A stretch of DNA of 26,696 bases. Source: JAIUZI01 sp041594355. Lineage in GTDB: Bacteria; Pseudomonadota; Alphaproteobacteria; Rhodobacterales; Rhodobacteraceae. Under the pieces are notes generated by a model that saw only the letters and a program-made list of their open reading frames with translations, did not search any database and was not told where the DNA came from. The translations under genes were made by a program, and so were the position numbers. The stretch lies in the NCBI GenBank assembly GCA_041594355.1, contig JBFHMM010000022.1, positions 1 through 26,696 of the forward strand, in the 5' to 3' direction. Positions 17,611 through 25,267 of the stretch are shown piece by piece (the first letter of the stretch is position 1; each line of letters begins with the position of its first letter).

Positions 17611-19089
17611 CTAGTCGCGTCGCCCCTCGATATGCTTGCGCAGCTTGGAGGGGCCGGATTTCTTTTTGCCCTTGTAGGGGTTCTTGTCCCCCTGCCCGCG
17701 CATGGTCAGCCGGATCGGCGTGCCCGGCATGTCGAAATCATTGCGCAGCCCGTTGACCAGATACCGCGTATAGCTGGCAGGCATCTTGTCGGGGTGCGAG
17801 CACATCACCACGAATCCCGGAGGCCGTGTCTTGGCCTGGGTCATGTAGCGCAGCTTGATCCGCTTGCCCTGCGGCGCGGGGGGCGGGTGCTGTTCCAGCA
17901 TGCCGGTGAGCCAGCGGTTGAGCTGGGCGGTGGTCACCCGGCGGTTCCAGACGTCATAGGCGCGCAGGATGGCGTCATGCAGCCGGTCGAGGCCCCGGCC
18001 CGTCTTGGCCGAGACGGTGATCAGCGGCGCACCGCGCAGTTGCGGCAGCAGCCGGTCGAAGGCTTCCTTGAGGTCGCGCAGTTTCTCCTGCTTGTGCTCT
18101 TCGACGTCCCATTTGTTGACGGCGACCACCACGGCGCGGCCTTCGCGTTCGGCGAGGTCGGCGATGCGCAGGTCCTGCTGTTCAAAGGGGATCGCGGCGT
18201 CGAGCAGCACCACCACGACCTCGGCGAATTTGACCGCGCGCAGCCCGTCGGAGACCGAGAGTTTCTCAAGCTTCTCCTGCACCTTGGCCTTTTTGCGCAT
18301 ACCGGCGGTGTCAAAGATCCGCATCGGCGTGCCGTTCCAGTCCATGCGCAGGCTGATGGCGTCGCGGGTGATGCCGGCCTCTGGGCCGGTGAGCAGGCGG
18401 TCTTCACCGAGGATCTTGTTGATCAGCGTCGATTTGCCGGCGTTGGGGCGGCCTACCACGGCCACCTGCAGCGGCTTGTCGGCGGTGGGCAGCACCGGGC
18501 CCTGGGAGATCTCGTCCTCTGCGCCGGGGGTATCGTCATCGTCAGAGACGGCGACGTCGGTCTCGGGCATGTCCTGTGCGGTCTGGTCTTCGAGCGCGTC
18601 GGCGATCGGCATCAACTGGCTGTAGAGGTCGTTCAGCCCCTCGCCATGTTCGGCGCTAAGCCGCACCGGTTCGCCCAGACCGAGGCTGTAGGCCTCGATC
18701 ACGCCGGCGTCGGCGGCGGCACCTTCGGCCTTGTTGGCGGCGAGGATGACATGGGCGGAGCGTTTGCGCAGGATGTCAGCGAACATCTCGTCGGTGGGCG
18801 TGAGGCCGGTGCGGGCGTCGATCATGAACAGGCAGACATCGGCCATGTCGACGGCCCGTTCGGTCAGCCGCCGCATCCGGCCCTGCAGCGAATCGTCGGT
18901 GGCGTCCTCAAGCCCGGCGGTGTCGATGACGGTGAACCGCAGGTCGCCCAGGCGCGCCGCGCCCTCGCGCAGGTCACGGGTGACGCCCGGCTGATCGTCG
19001 ACCAGCGCCAGGCGTTTGCCGACGAGACGGTTGAACAGGGTGGATTTGCCCACATTGGGGCGGCCCACAATGGCGAGGGTGAAGGACAT
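17611..19089 (-). CDS. der: GTPase Der (EngA)
   Basis: Der is a double-domain GTPase required for maturation of the 50S ribosomal subunit. At 492 residues it has the diagnostic tandem G domains. Domain 1: GRPNVGKST (9-17), DTAG (56-59), NKAE (119-122). Domain 2: GRPNAGKST (213-221), DTAGM (260-264), NKWD (325-328). An acidic linker of about 40 residues (with DVAVSDDDDTPGAEDEIS) separates them, and the C-terminal KH-like domain ends in a basic tail (GKKKSGPSKLRKHIEGRRD). Last gene of the yfgM-bamB-der cluster; starts 51 bp downstream of the bamB-like gene, and ends before a hairpin/T-run. Confidence 0.98.
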   Translation of the reverse strand: MSFTLAIVGRPNVGKSTLFNRLVGKRLALVDDQPGVTRDLREGAARLGDLRFTVIDTAGLEDATDDSLQGRMRRLTERAVDMADVCLFMIDARTGLTPTDEMFADILRKRSAHVILAANKAEGAAADAGVIEAYSLGLGEPVRLSAEHGEGLNDLYSQLMPIADALEDQTAQDMPETDVAVSDDDDTPGAEDEISQGPVLPTADKPLQVAVVGRPNAGKSTLINKILGEDRLLTGPEAGITRDAISLRMDWNGTPMRIFDTAGMRKKAKVQEKLEKLSVSDGLRAVKFAEVVVVLLDAAIPFEQQDLRIADLAEREGRAVVVAVNKWDVEEHKQEKLRDLKEAFDRLLPQLRGAPLITVSAKTGRGLDRLHDAILRAYDVWNRRVTTAQLNRWLTGMLEQHPPPAPQGKRIKLRYMTQAKTRPPGFVVMCSHPDKMPASYTRYLVNGLRNDFDMPGTPIRLTMRGQGDKNPYKGKKKSGPSKLRKHIEGRRD

Positions 19090-19139
19090 GGCGCAGTGGC
19101 TTTCGAAAACTCAAGTGCGCCCTTTAGCGCATTCGCGCG

Positions 19140-20489
19140 TCAACGGAAAGCGTGCAGTTGCCCTTTGGCCGAGACAACGTAAAGCGTGCCGTCCGCCACC
19201 ACCGGCGGCGCGGCGGCGCCTCCGGGGATCTGGGCAGTGCTGACCAGCGTGCCGTCGGTGGGGTTGAAAAACCGCACAAGCCCGTCGCCCGAGGCGACGA
19301 TGACGCGGCCTCCGGCCAGAATGGGGCCATGGTTGGAATAGCTGGGACCGCGTTTTCGCGGCTTGTCCTTGAGATAGCCCGGCAGGTCGGTGGCCCAGAT
19401 CACCGCCCCGTCCGAGGCGCTGAGGCGGACCAGCTGGGCGCGGTCGGAGACCAGAAACAGGCTGTCGCCGGCGGGCCAGACCGGCCCCATCGCGCCCTCG
19501 CGCGCGGTCCAGATGCGTTCGCCCGAGTCGGCCTCAAAGGCGACGGTGCGGCCCGAATGGTTGCCTGCATAGACCCGGCTGCCGACGATGACCGGCGCGC
19601 CGGTGACGTCGGTGATCTGCGACACCGCGCGGCCCTTGCGCTGACCGGCGACCGACGCGCTCCAGCGGGTCACGCCGCCCCTGCGGAAGGTGGCGATCAG
19701 GTCGCCCGAGCCAAAGGCGAAGATCGACAGGTCCGAGCTGAGCGCCGGGGCCGGTGCGCCGAGCACGTTGCCGATGCTGGGGGCGGCCGCGATCTGCCAC
19801 AGAATGCGGCCATCGTCGATGTTGATGGCCCAGCCGGTATCGTCGCCCGCAACGAGGTAGAGAATGCCGTCGCGCACGGTGGGCGCGCCGGAGCCGGTGG
19901 CTTCGAGCCGCTGCTGCCAGCGCTGGTTGCCGGTCTTGGCGTCCAGCGCGGTCAGCAGGCCGAAGCCGGATGAGATGTAGAGCGTGCCGTCCGCAAAGGC
20001 GAGACCGCCGCCGGTGGCCTGGCCTTCGCTGTCAGCGGGGCTGAGCAGCTCCTTGCTCCAGACGACCCCACCGGAGGGTGTCACGGCGGAGACCCGCGCC
20101 CCGGAATCGAGCGTGTAGACCAGCCCTCCGCCGACCACGGGGGCAGCGTTGATGCGCTGGCGGCGGCTGTTGCCAGAGCCGATCGAGGTGGCCCAGGCCG
20201 GTTGCGGCGCCGCCCGCAGCGCCGGGTGAGCGACACGGAAGGTCGGCGTGCCAAACGACTGCGTCCATTCGGCGTTGGTTGTCTGCGACGGCAGGCTGAT
20301 CGGACGAGAGCCGGGGATTTCGGCGATGGGTGCGTTTTCGTCCCCGCCCGACAGCGACCGGATGTCTTCACGCTCGCCAACCAGGATGACCTCGGGTTCG
20401 CTGCAGGCGGCCAGCAGCAGGGCAGAGCTGAGCGCCAGTACCGGCGCAAGGGCGGGGGTAGCGCGGGAAAGGGAAAACGCTGGGATCAT
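19140..20489 (-). CDS. bamB: PQQ-like beta-propeller lipoprotein, BamB-like
   Basis: At 449 residues this is an outer-membrane-assembly type protein. The N-terminus is a lipoprotein signal with lipobox LAAC and the lipidated Cys at 29. The rest is a beta-propeller of repeated 'G..YVL.S.G.VSA....G.V.W' blades: 'VGGGLVYTLDSGARVSAVTPSGGVVW', split as 'GGGLVYTLDSGARVSAV', 'FADGTLYISSGFGLLTALDA', 'VRDGILYLVAGDDTGWAINI' and 'VGSRVYAGNHSGRTVAFEAD'. BamB works with BamA in inserting beta-barrel proteins. The gene order yfgM-bamB-der matches E. coli, which supports the assignment over a PQQ dehydrogenase (no catalytic domain). The upstream leader contains three 9-base repeats (20496-20522). Confidence 0.88.
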   Translation of the reverse strand: MIPAFSLSRATPALAPVLALSSALLLAACSEPEVILVGEREDIRSLSGGDENAPIAEIPGSRPISLPSQTTNAEWTQSFGTPTFRVAHPALRAAPQPAWATSIGSGNSRRQRINAAPVVGGGLVYTLDSGARVSAVTPSGGVVWSKELLSPADSEGQATGGGLAFADGTLYISSGFGLLTALDAKTGNQRWQQRLEATGSGAPTVRDGILYLVAGDDTGWAINIDDGRILWQIAAAPSIGNVLGAPAPALSSDLSIFAFGSGDLIATFRRGGVTRWSASVAGQRKGRAVSQITDVTGAPVIVGSRVYAGNHSGRTVAFEADSGERIWTAREGAMGPVWPAGDSLFLVSDRAQLVRLSASDGAVIWATDLPGYLKDKPRKRGPSYSNHGPILAGGRVIVASGDGLVRFFNPTDGTLVSTAQIPGGAAAPPVVADGTLYVVSAKGQLHAFR

Positions 20490-20495
20490 CTGGGT

Positions 20496-20522
20496 TTGCC
20501 TGTCCTGTCTGTCTTGCCTGTC
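20496..20522 (-). repeat. Three 9-bp tandem repeats in the bamB leader
   Basis: TTGCCTGTC (20496-20504), CTGTCTGTC (20505-20513) and TTGCCTGTC (20514-20522) are consecutive 9-mers on the plus strand, the first and third identical. They lie in the 67-bp gap between the yfgM-like gene and the bamB-like gene, 7 to 33 bases upstream of the latter's ATG. On the mRNA strand they are purine-rich, with repeated GACAGG, so they could offer several ribosome-standby or Shine-Dalgarno-like stretches. Confidence 0.5.
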
Positions 20523-20556
20523 TCGGGTGTCTTTTGTCTGCTGCGGGCCCGATCCG

Positions 20557-21219
20557 TCAGCCCTGCTGGGTCGGCGCGGTACCGCCCAGCGCCACGATCA
20601 TCTGTGTGGCGCGCTGGCGCAAGGCATTATCGGCCTCGGCATCCGATGCGATGGACTGAAACCGGGAAATCGCGGCCTCGGTGTCGCCGTCGGTGATGTC
20701 GAGCAGCGCCAGTTGTTCCTCGGCCAGCAGGCGCAGCGGCGCGCCGGGCTTGGCCAGCGCCTCGAACTGGGGACGCCGCTCGGTGGTGGACAGGGTGTCG
20801 GCCTGTAGGGTCAGCGCCTTGAAGGCGGCGATGTCACGGTAGATCTGCGGCAGATCGCCATCGACAGCGACCACCTCGAGCGCGGCCACCGCGCCGGGGA
20901 TGTCGTCGGAGCCGGTGCGCGCGCCGGCGACCAAGAAGCGGCGGATCGCCTCGCCACCGCCGGACTCGGCCTGAATGGCCGCCAGCCGTTCAACCCGCGC
21001 CGACGCGCCGTCAACGGCGAGCGCCTCGATCATCGCGTCGCCCAGCGCCTGCGCGGCGGCGATTTCGCTGGCCTTGCGGTATTCGTTGTATGCCGCGCCG
21101 CCGACAATGGCCACGACCACCAGAACGGCGATCCAGCCATAGCGCCGGATCATCGCGAACATCCGGTCCCGGCGGACCTCGTCGGTCACTTCTTCGATGA
21201 AACTGTCGGTATCGCTCAT
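20557..21219 (-). CDS. YfgM-like tetratricopeptide membrane protein
   Basis: The product has 220 residues from the ATG at 21219, preceded by AGGGACAG. A cytoplasmic start (MSDTDSFIEEVTDEVRRDRM), one transmembrane helix at about residues 29-44 and a periplasmic helical-repeat region up to the C-terminus fit the YfgM/TPR_21 family. E. coli YfgM is a periplasmic-chaperone-network component that contacts SecYEG and PpiD. Position immediately upstream of bamB and der, as in E. coli, supports this. The frame extends 76 codons upstream to 21447 but that stretch has no family features and crosses the divergent promoter region, so it is rejected. Confidence 0.85.
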   Translation of the reverse strand: MSDTDSFIEEVTDEVRRDRMFAMIRRYGWIAVLVVVAIVGGAAYNEYRKASEIAAAQALGDAMIEALAVDGASARVERLAAIQAESGGGEAIRRFLVAGARTGSDDIPGAVAALEVVAVDGDLPQIYRDIAAFKALTLQADTLSTTERRPQFEALAKPGAPLRLLAEEQLALLDITDGDTEAAISRFQSIASDAEADNALRQRATQMIVALGGTAPTQQG

Positions 21220-21503
21220 GATCTGTCCCTGTGCGGCCCGCTGCAGGAAAGAACCGGACCCGCCAAGGCCCTGCCATTTCCGAAACAATTCGGGCGAGAT
21301 GCCCCCTATTACCCCGCATCCGCAGGCAAGCCAAGTGGCGCAAAGTCGCCGTAAGGGCACAAAATCCAGGCAACTCGCAAACTGTGGCGAAAAAAATCTA
21401 TCTGAACTGGTTAGTTTAGTCTGGACACGCCCTATATGAAAGCTCAAGCCGCAGCATAACCGGAATTACACCGGTCGCTGACGATCCGACTGAGAGGCGT
21501 ATA
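21220..21503. promoter_or_regulatory. Divergent promoter region, yfgM operon versus RND efflux operon
   Basis: This is a 284-bp non-coding interval between divergent operons. Two features stand out: an imperfect inverted repeat at 21402-21419 and an AT-rich patch (AAAAAAATCTATC) just before it. GAGAGG, eight bases before the ATG at 21504, is a usable Shine-Dalgarno for the adaptor gene. I could not fix -35/-10 boxes confidently on either strand; TATATG at 21433-21438 is a possible -10 for the efflux operon. Confidence 0.5.
21402..21419. promoter_or_regulatory. Candidate TetR-type operator ahead of the RND efflux genes
   Basis: CTGAACTGGTTAGTTTAG has arms CTGAAC/GTTTAG (5 of 6 matching) with a TTAGTT/AACTGG core, resembling ACTAACCAGTT-like sites bound by AcrR/TetR-type repressors of efflux pumps. 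It lies 85 bp upstream of the adaptor ATG. No TetR gene is in the window, so the regulator is unknown. Confidence 0.3.
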
Positions 21504-22775
21504 ATGCGATTGATCCCGATGCTCACCGCGATACTGGTGACGGTTGCCCTGTATGTCGCGGTATTCGAGCGCGATGCGCTGACGGCCTTTGCCCGCAACG
21601 GGGTGCAGGCGCAGCCCGAACAGACCTCCGCCTCTGCCTCTGCCTCTGCCGCGAACGACACCGCCACCGATGCGCCGGTGCCGGACGGGCAGGCACAGGG
21701 GCCGGTGATGGGTGTCGTGGTGCTGCGGTCCGAGGCGACGTCGATCGACAGCGCGGTGGTGCTGCGCGGCGAGACGCGCGCGGCGCGGCAGGTCGAGGTA
21801 CGGGCGGAGACCAGCTCTCCGGTGGTGTCGGAACCGCTGCGCAAGGGCGTCTTTGTCGACAAGGGCGACGTGCTGTGCGAACTGGATCCCGGCACCCGGC
21901 AGGCTGCGCTGGCGCAGTCCAAGGCCGCGCTGGCCGAGGCGCAGGCCCGCGTGCCAGAGGCGCGGGCGCGGTTGGACGAAGCCTATGCCAAGCTGGAAGA
22001 GGCGCAGATCAATTTCCGCGCCCGCGACAAGCTGATCGAGGGCGGATACGCGTCCGAGACGCAGCTGATCGCGGCCCGCGCCGAAGTGCAGAGCGCAACG
22101 GCCGGGATTGAAGCGGCCAAGGCCGGGCTGGAGGCCACCGCATCGGGCATCGAGGCGGCGCAGGCTAATGTGGCCGTGTCCGAGCGCGAGATCGACCGGC
22201 TGACCATCGAAGCGCCCTTTGCCGGGCTGCTGGAATCGGACACTGCCGAGCTGGGCAGCCTGATGCAGGCCGGATCGCTCTGTGCCACCATCGTACAGCT
22301 GAACCCGATCAAGGTCGTGGGCTATGTCCCCGAAACCCAGGTGTCGCGGGTGTCGGTCGGCGCCGTGGCGGGGGCCGAGCTGGCCACCGGCGAGCGGGTG
22401 CAGGGCCGGGTCACTTATATCAGCCGGACGGCGGATATGGTGACCCGCACCTTTGAGGTGGAAATCACCGTGCCCAACGACGATCTGCGGGTGCGCGACG
22501 GTCAGACCGCGGCGATCGCCATTTCGGCGGCGGGCACCACGGCGCACCGGCTGCCGGCCTCGGCGTTGACGCTGAACAACGATGGCAGGCTGGGCGTGCG
22601 CACGGTGGATGACAGCAATACCGTGCGCTTTGTGCCGGTCGGCCTGCTGCGCGACACCGTCGAGGGAGTCTGGGTCAGCGGGTTGGAGGACAAGGCAAAT
22701 GTCATCGTGGTCGGGCAGGAGTTCGTCACCGACGGGGTGACGGTCCGACCGACTTTCCGGGAGATTTCCCAATGA
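21504..22775 (+). CDS. RND efflux periplasmic adaptor subunit (membrane fusion protein)
   Basis: This 423-residue membrane-fusion protein links an inner-membrane RND pump to an outer-membrane channel. A signal anchor occupies about residues 5-22. A Ser/Ala and Asp/Pro-rich linker follows. The lipoyl/barrel-sandwich halves flank a coiled-coil hairpin: 'VRAETSSPVVSEPLRKGVFVDKGDVLCELD' (quoted in parts: SSPVVSEPLRKGVFV, KGDVLCELDPGTRQA), then about 90 residues of Ala/Glu/Arg-rich helices (QSKAALAEAQARVPEARARL), then IDRLTIEAPFAGLLES. The beta-barrel and membrane-proximal domains follow. Its stop overlaps the permease start by 4 bases (22772-22775, ATGA), so the two are coupled. Substrate unknown. 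A run of CCTCTG hexamers encodes part of the linker. Confidence 0.93.
   Translation: MRLIPMLTAILVTVALYVAVFERDALTAFARNGVQAQPEQTSASASASAANDTATDAPVPDGQAQGPVMGVVVLRSEATSIDSAVVLRGETRAARQVEVRAETSSPVVSEPLRKGVFVDKGDVLCELDPGTRQAALAQSKAALAEAQARVPEARARLDEAYAKLEEAQINFRARDKLIEGGYASETQLIAARAEVQSATAGIEAAKAGLEATASGIEAAQANVAVSEREIDRLTIEAPFAGLLESDTAELGSLMQAGSLCATIVQLNPIKVVGYVPETQVSRVSVGAVAGAELATGERVQGRVTYISRTADMVTRTFEVEITVPNDDLRVRDGQTAAIAISAAGTTAHRLPASALTLNNDGRLGVRTVDDSNTVRFVPVGLLRDTVEGVWVSGLEDKANVIVVGQEFVTDGVTVRPTFREISQ
21631..21650 (+). repeat. CCTCTG hexamer tandem repeat in the adaptor linker
   Basis: Three perfect copies of CCTCTG (21631-21648) follow a near-copy CCTCCG (21625-21630), encoding alternating Ser-Ala. 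Hexamer slippage would lengthen or shorten the linker without a frameshift. Confidence 0.6.
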
Positions 22776-25267
22776 CCGGAATGGTGTCATGGGCCGCCGA
22801 CCGGGCGCGGATGGTTTTGGCGTTCATCGTCATCTCGCTGCTGGTCGGCGGTTTTGCCTATGTCAGCCTGCCCAAGGAGGGTGAACCGGACATCGAGATT
22901 CCGGTTCTTTTCGTTTCGGTCCAGTTTCCCGGCATTTCCGCCGAGGACAGCGAGAGCCTGCTGATCCGGCCAATGGAGACCGAACTGGCCGATCTGGACG
23001 GGCTGAAGAAGATGACCGCGACGGCGGCCGAGAACTATGCCGGCATCGTGCTGGAGTTCGACTTTGGCTGGGACAAGACCGCGATCACCGCCGACGTGCG
23101 CGACGCGATGAATTCGGCGCAGGTGGAATTCCCCGAGGGCGCCGAGCAATACACGCTGAGCGAGCTGAACTTTTCGGAGTTCCCGATCGTTATCATCAAC
23201 ATGACCGGCGCGGTGCCGGAACGGACGATGGCGCGCATCGCCAAGCAGCTGCAGGACGACCTGGAATCTCTGGACGCGGTTCTGGAGGCCGGAATCGCGG
23301 GCAACCGCGACGAAATGCTGGAGGTGGTGATCGACCCGCTGCGGCTGGAGTCCTACAACGTGACCGCCGGTGAGTTGATCAGCGTGGTGCAGAACAACAA
23401 TCAGCTGATCGCCGCCGGCGAGGTGCAGACCAAGCAGGGCACGTTTTCGGTCAAGATCCCGTCGTCGTTCAAGACCGCGCAGGATGTCTATCGCCTGCCG
23501 ATCAAGACCAACGGCGACCGGGTTGTGACGCTGGGCGAGCTGGCGCAGATCAACTACACCTTCGAGGACCGCGAGGGCACCGCGCGTTTTGACGGCGAAA
23601 GCACCGTCGCGCTGCAGGTGGTCAAGCGCAAGGGCTACAACCTGATCGACACCGTCGAACTGATCAAGGAAACGCTGGCGAAGGCCCAGGCCAAGTGGCC
23701 GCCCGAGCTGCAGGTGGCGGTCGAGGTCGGCACCTCGAACGACCAGAGCCGGGTCGTGGGGTCGATGGTCAGCCAGCTGGAGGGCTCGGTCCTGACCGCC
23801 ATCGCGCTGGTGATGATCGTGGTCCTGGCCTCGCTGGGCAGCCGCGCGGCGCTGCTGGTGGGTTTCGCGATCCCGACCTCGTTCCTCTTGTGTTTCGCGC
23901 TGCTGGCGATGATGGGCGTGTCGATTTCCAACATCGTGATGTTCGGCCTGATCCTGGCGGTGGGGATGCTGGTGGACGGCGCCATCGTGGTGGTGGAATA
24001 CGCCGACAAGCGCATCAAGCAGGGCATTGGCCCGATGCACGCCTATGTCGAGGCGGCGCAGCGGATGTTCTGGCCTATCGTGTCATCGACCGCGACGACG
24101 CTGTGCGCGTTCCTGCCGATGCTGTTCTGGCCGGGTGTGCCGGGCGAATTCATGGGCATGCTGCCGGTAACCCTGATCTTTGTGCTGTCGGCCAGCCTGG
24201 TGGTGGCCCTGATATACCTGCCCGTCATGGGCGGGGTGAGCGGGCGGATGAGCCGGGTATTCGGCAATATCTCTGACTGGCTGCGGGCCGGCACGCCCTG
24301 GGTTGCGCGCGCGGCCCTGGTGCCCGTCGCGCTTTATGCGATGTTCGTGGGCGCGATGCAGTTGCTGAACCCGGCCTATGTGTTGCCTCGGGAACTGATC
24401 TATCCGCTTGACCCGGTTGCTGCGGGCAATATGCCAATGATCGGTTCCCTGTTCGGCGCCGCGGTCTTCATCCTTGCGGCCTTTGCCGCCTCGATCACGC
24501 TGGGCGCGGCCCGGATCGAACGGCCGCCGCGCCAGATCAAGACCAGCCGAGGCCATACGCCCTTCGGCTGGGTGATCAAGGCCATCGCGGGCAACCCGAT
24601 CATGCCGGTCGTGTCCATCGTGGCGGTCTTTGCCGCCGTGTTCTATATTGCCGTGATCCTGTTCCCGGCCAGTTCCAGGGGCATCGAGTTCTTTGTCGAT
24701 TCCGAACCCGAGCAGGCAACCGTCTATGTCCGGGCGCGGGGCAACCTGTCGCTGGCCGAAAAAGACGAGATGGTGCGCCAGACCGAAGAGGTGGTGCGGG
24801 CACACCCGGCGGTGGTCAACGTCTTTGCCTTCGCCGGCGAGGGCGGGCTGGACACCGGCGGGCCGGGCTCGACCTCGCCCAAGGATTCGATCGGCCAGGT
24901 TCAGTTCGAGATCATTCCCTGGGAGGACCGCCCAAAGGTCACCGAGCCGATGTTTGACGGCCGCTTTCAGCGCCAGGTCACCGCGCCGGAATTCGACGGC
25001 GATTTCGTGATCGACGAAATCAGCGCCGAACTGGCCAAGCTGCCCGGTTTCGTAGCCGAGATCTCGGCGCTGGAACAGGGACCGGGCGCCGGCAAGCCAC
25101 TGCACTTGCGCCTGAAGGGCGATGGCTGGGACGATCTGAACGCGGCGGTGGAAACCGCCCGCGCGAAGTTCGATCAGACCCCCGGTCTGATCCTGATCGA
25201 GGACAGCCGCCCCCTGCCCGGCATCGACTGGCAGATCGACGTCGACGTGGAAAAGGCCGGGCGCTAG
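22772..25267 (+). CDS. RND efflux permease, N-terminal portion ending at an in-frame TAG
   Basis: The frame runs 831 codons from ATG 22772 to TAG 25265-25267. TM1 is at about residues 12-32, followed by family block 'YVSLPKEGEPDIEIP' and 'GISAEDSESLLIRPMETEL'. TM2-TM6 lie at about 338-490. TM4 carries the proton-relay region GMLVDGAIVVVEYAD with Asp402; the second Asp seen in AcrB is Gly here, as in several RND subfamilies. Two extra hydrophobic stretches (about 510-532 and 553-580) sit before TM7 (about 610-632), unlike the standard 12-helix plan. The second periplasmic domain then begins, and the TAG falls within it, at the position of KAGR-stop-GADVARVG. The same frame continues past the stop, so this is a disrupted gene unless the TAG is read through. 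The adaptor gene overlaps its start by 4 bases. The truncated product would lack the last helices and is unlikely to transport. Confidence 0.85.
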   Translation: MTGMVSWAADRARMVLAFIVISLLVGGFAYVSLPKEGEPDIEIPVLFVSVQFPGISAEDSESLLIRPMETELADLDGLKKMTATAAENYAGIVLEFDFGWDKTAITADVRDAMNSAQVEFPEGAEQYTLSELNFSEFPIVIINMTGAVPERTMARIAKQLQDDLESLDAVLEAGIAGNRDEMLEVVIDPLRLESYNVTAGELISVVQNNNQLIAAGEVQTKQGTFSVKIPSSFKTAQDVYRLPIKTNGDRVVTLGELAQINYTFEDREGTARFDGESTVALQVVKRKGYNLIDTVELIKETLAKAQAKWPPELQVAVEVGTSNDQSRVVGSMVSQLEGSVLTAIALVMIVVLASLGSRAALLVGFAIPTSFLLCFALLAMMGVSISNIVMFGLILAVGMLVDGAIVVVEYADKRIKQGIGPMHAYVEAAQRMFWPIVSSTATTLCAFLPMLFWPGVPGEFMGMLPVTLIFVLSASLVVALIYLPVMGGVSGRMSRVFGNISDWLRAGTPWVARAALVPVALYAMFVGAMQLLNPAYVLPRELIYPLDPVAAGNMPMIGSLFGAAVFILAAFAASITLGAARIERPPRQIKTSRGHTPFGWVIKAIAGNPIMPVVSIVAVFAAVFYIAVILFPASSRGIEFFVDSEPEQATVYVRARGNLSLAEKDEMVRQTEEVVRAHPAVVNVFAFAGEGGLDTGGPGSTSPKDSIGQVQFEIIPWEDRPKVTEPMFDGRFQRQVTAPEFDGDFVIDEISAELAKLPGFVAEISALEQGPGAGKPLHLRLKGDGWDDLNAAVETARAKFDQTPGLILIEDSRPLPGIDWQIDVDVEKAGR

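Noticed and set aside
17632..19182. 516-codon open frame on the plus strand opposite der
   Set aside because: Antisense shadow of a well-supported gene in GC-rich DNA; composition is His/Gly/Asp/Gln-rich and matches no family.
21444..24040. Two long minus-strand open frames (448 and 417 codons) opposite the RND adaptor and permease
   Set aside because: Both are Arg/His/Asp/Gln-rich antisense translations of clear RND genes; no start signals.
25265..25267. TAG as a programmed pyrrolysine codon
   Set aside because: Pyrrolysine use is confined mainly to methanogens and a few bacteria with methylamine methyltransferases; nothing here supports it. Recent nonsense mutation or error is simpler.
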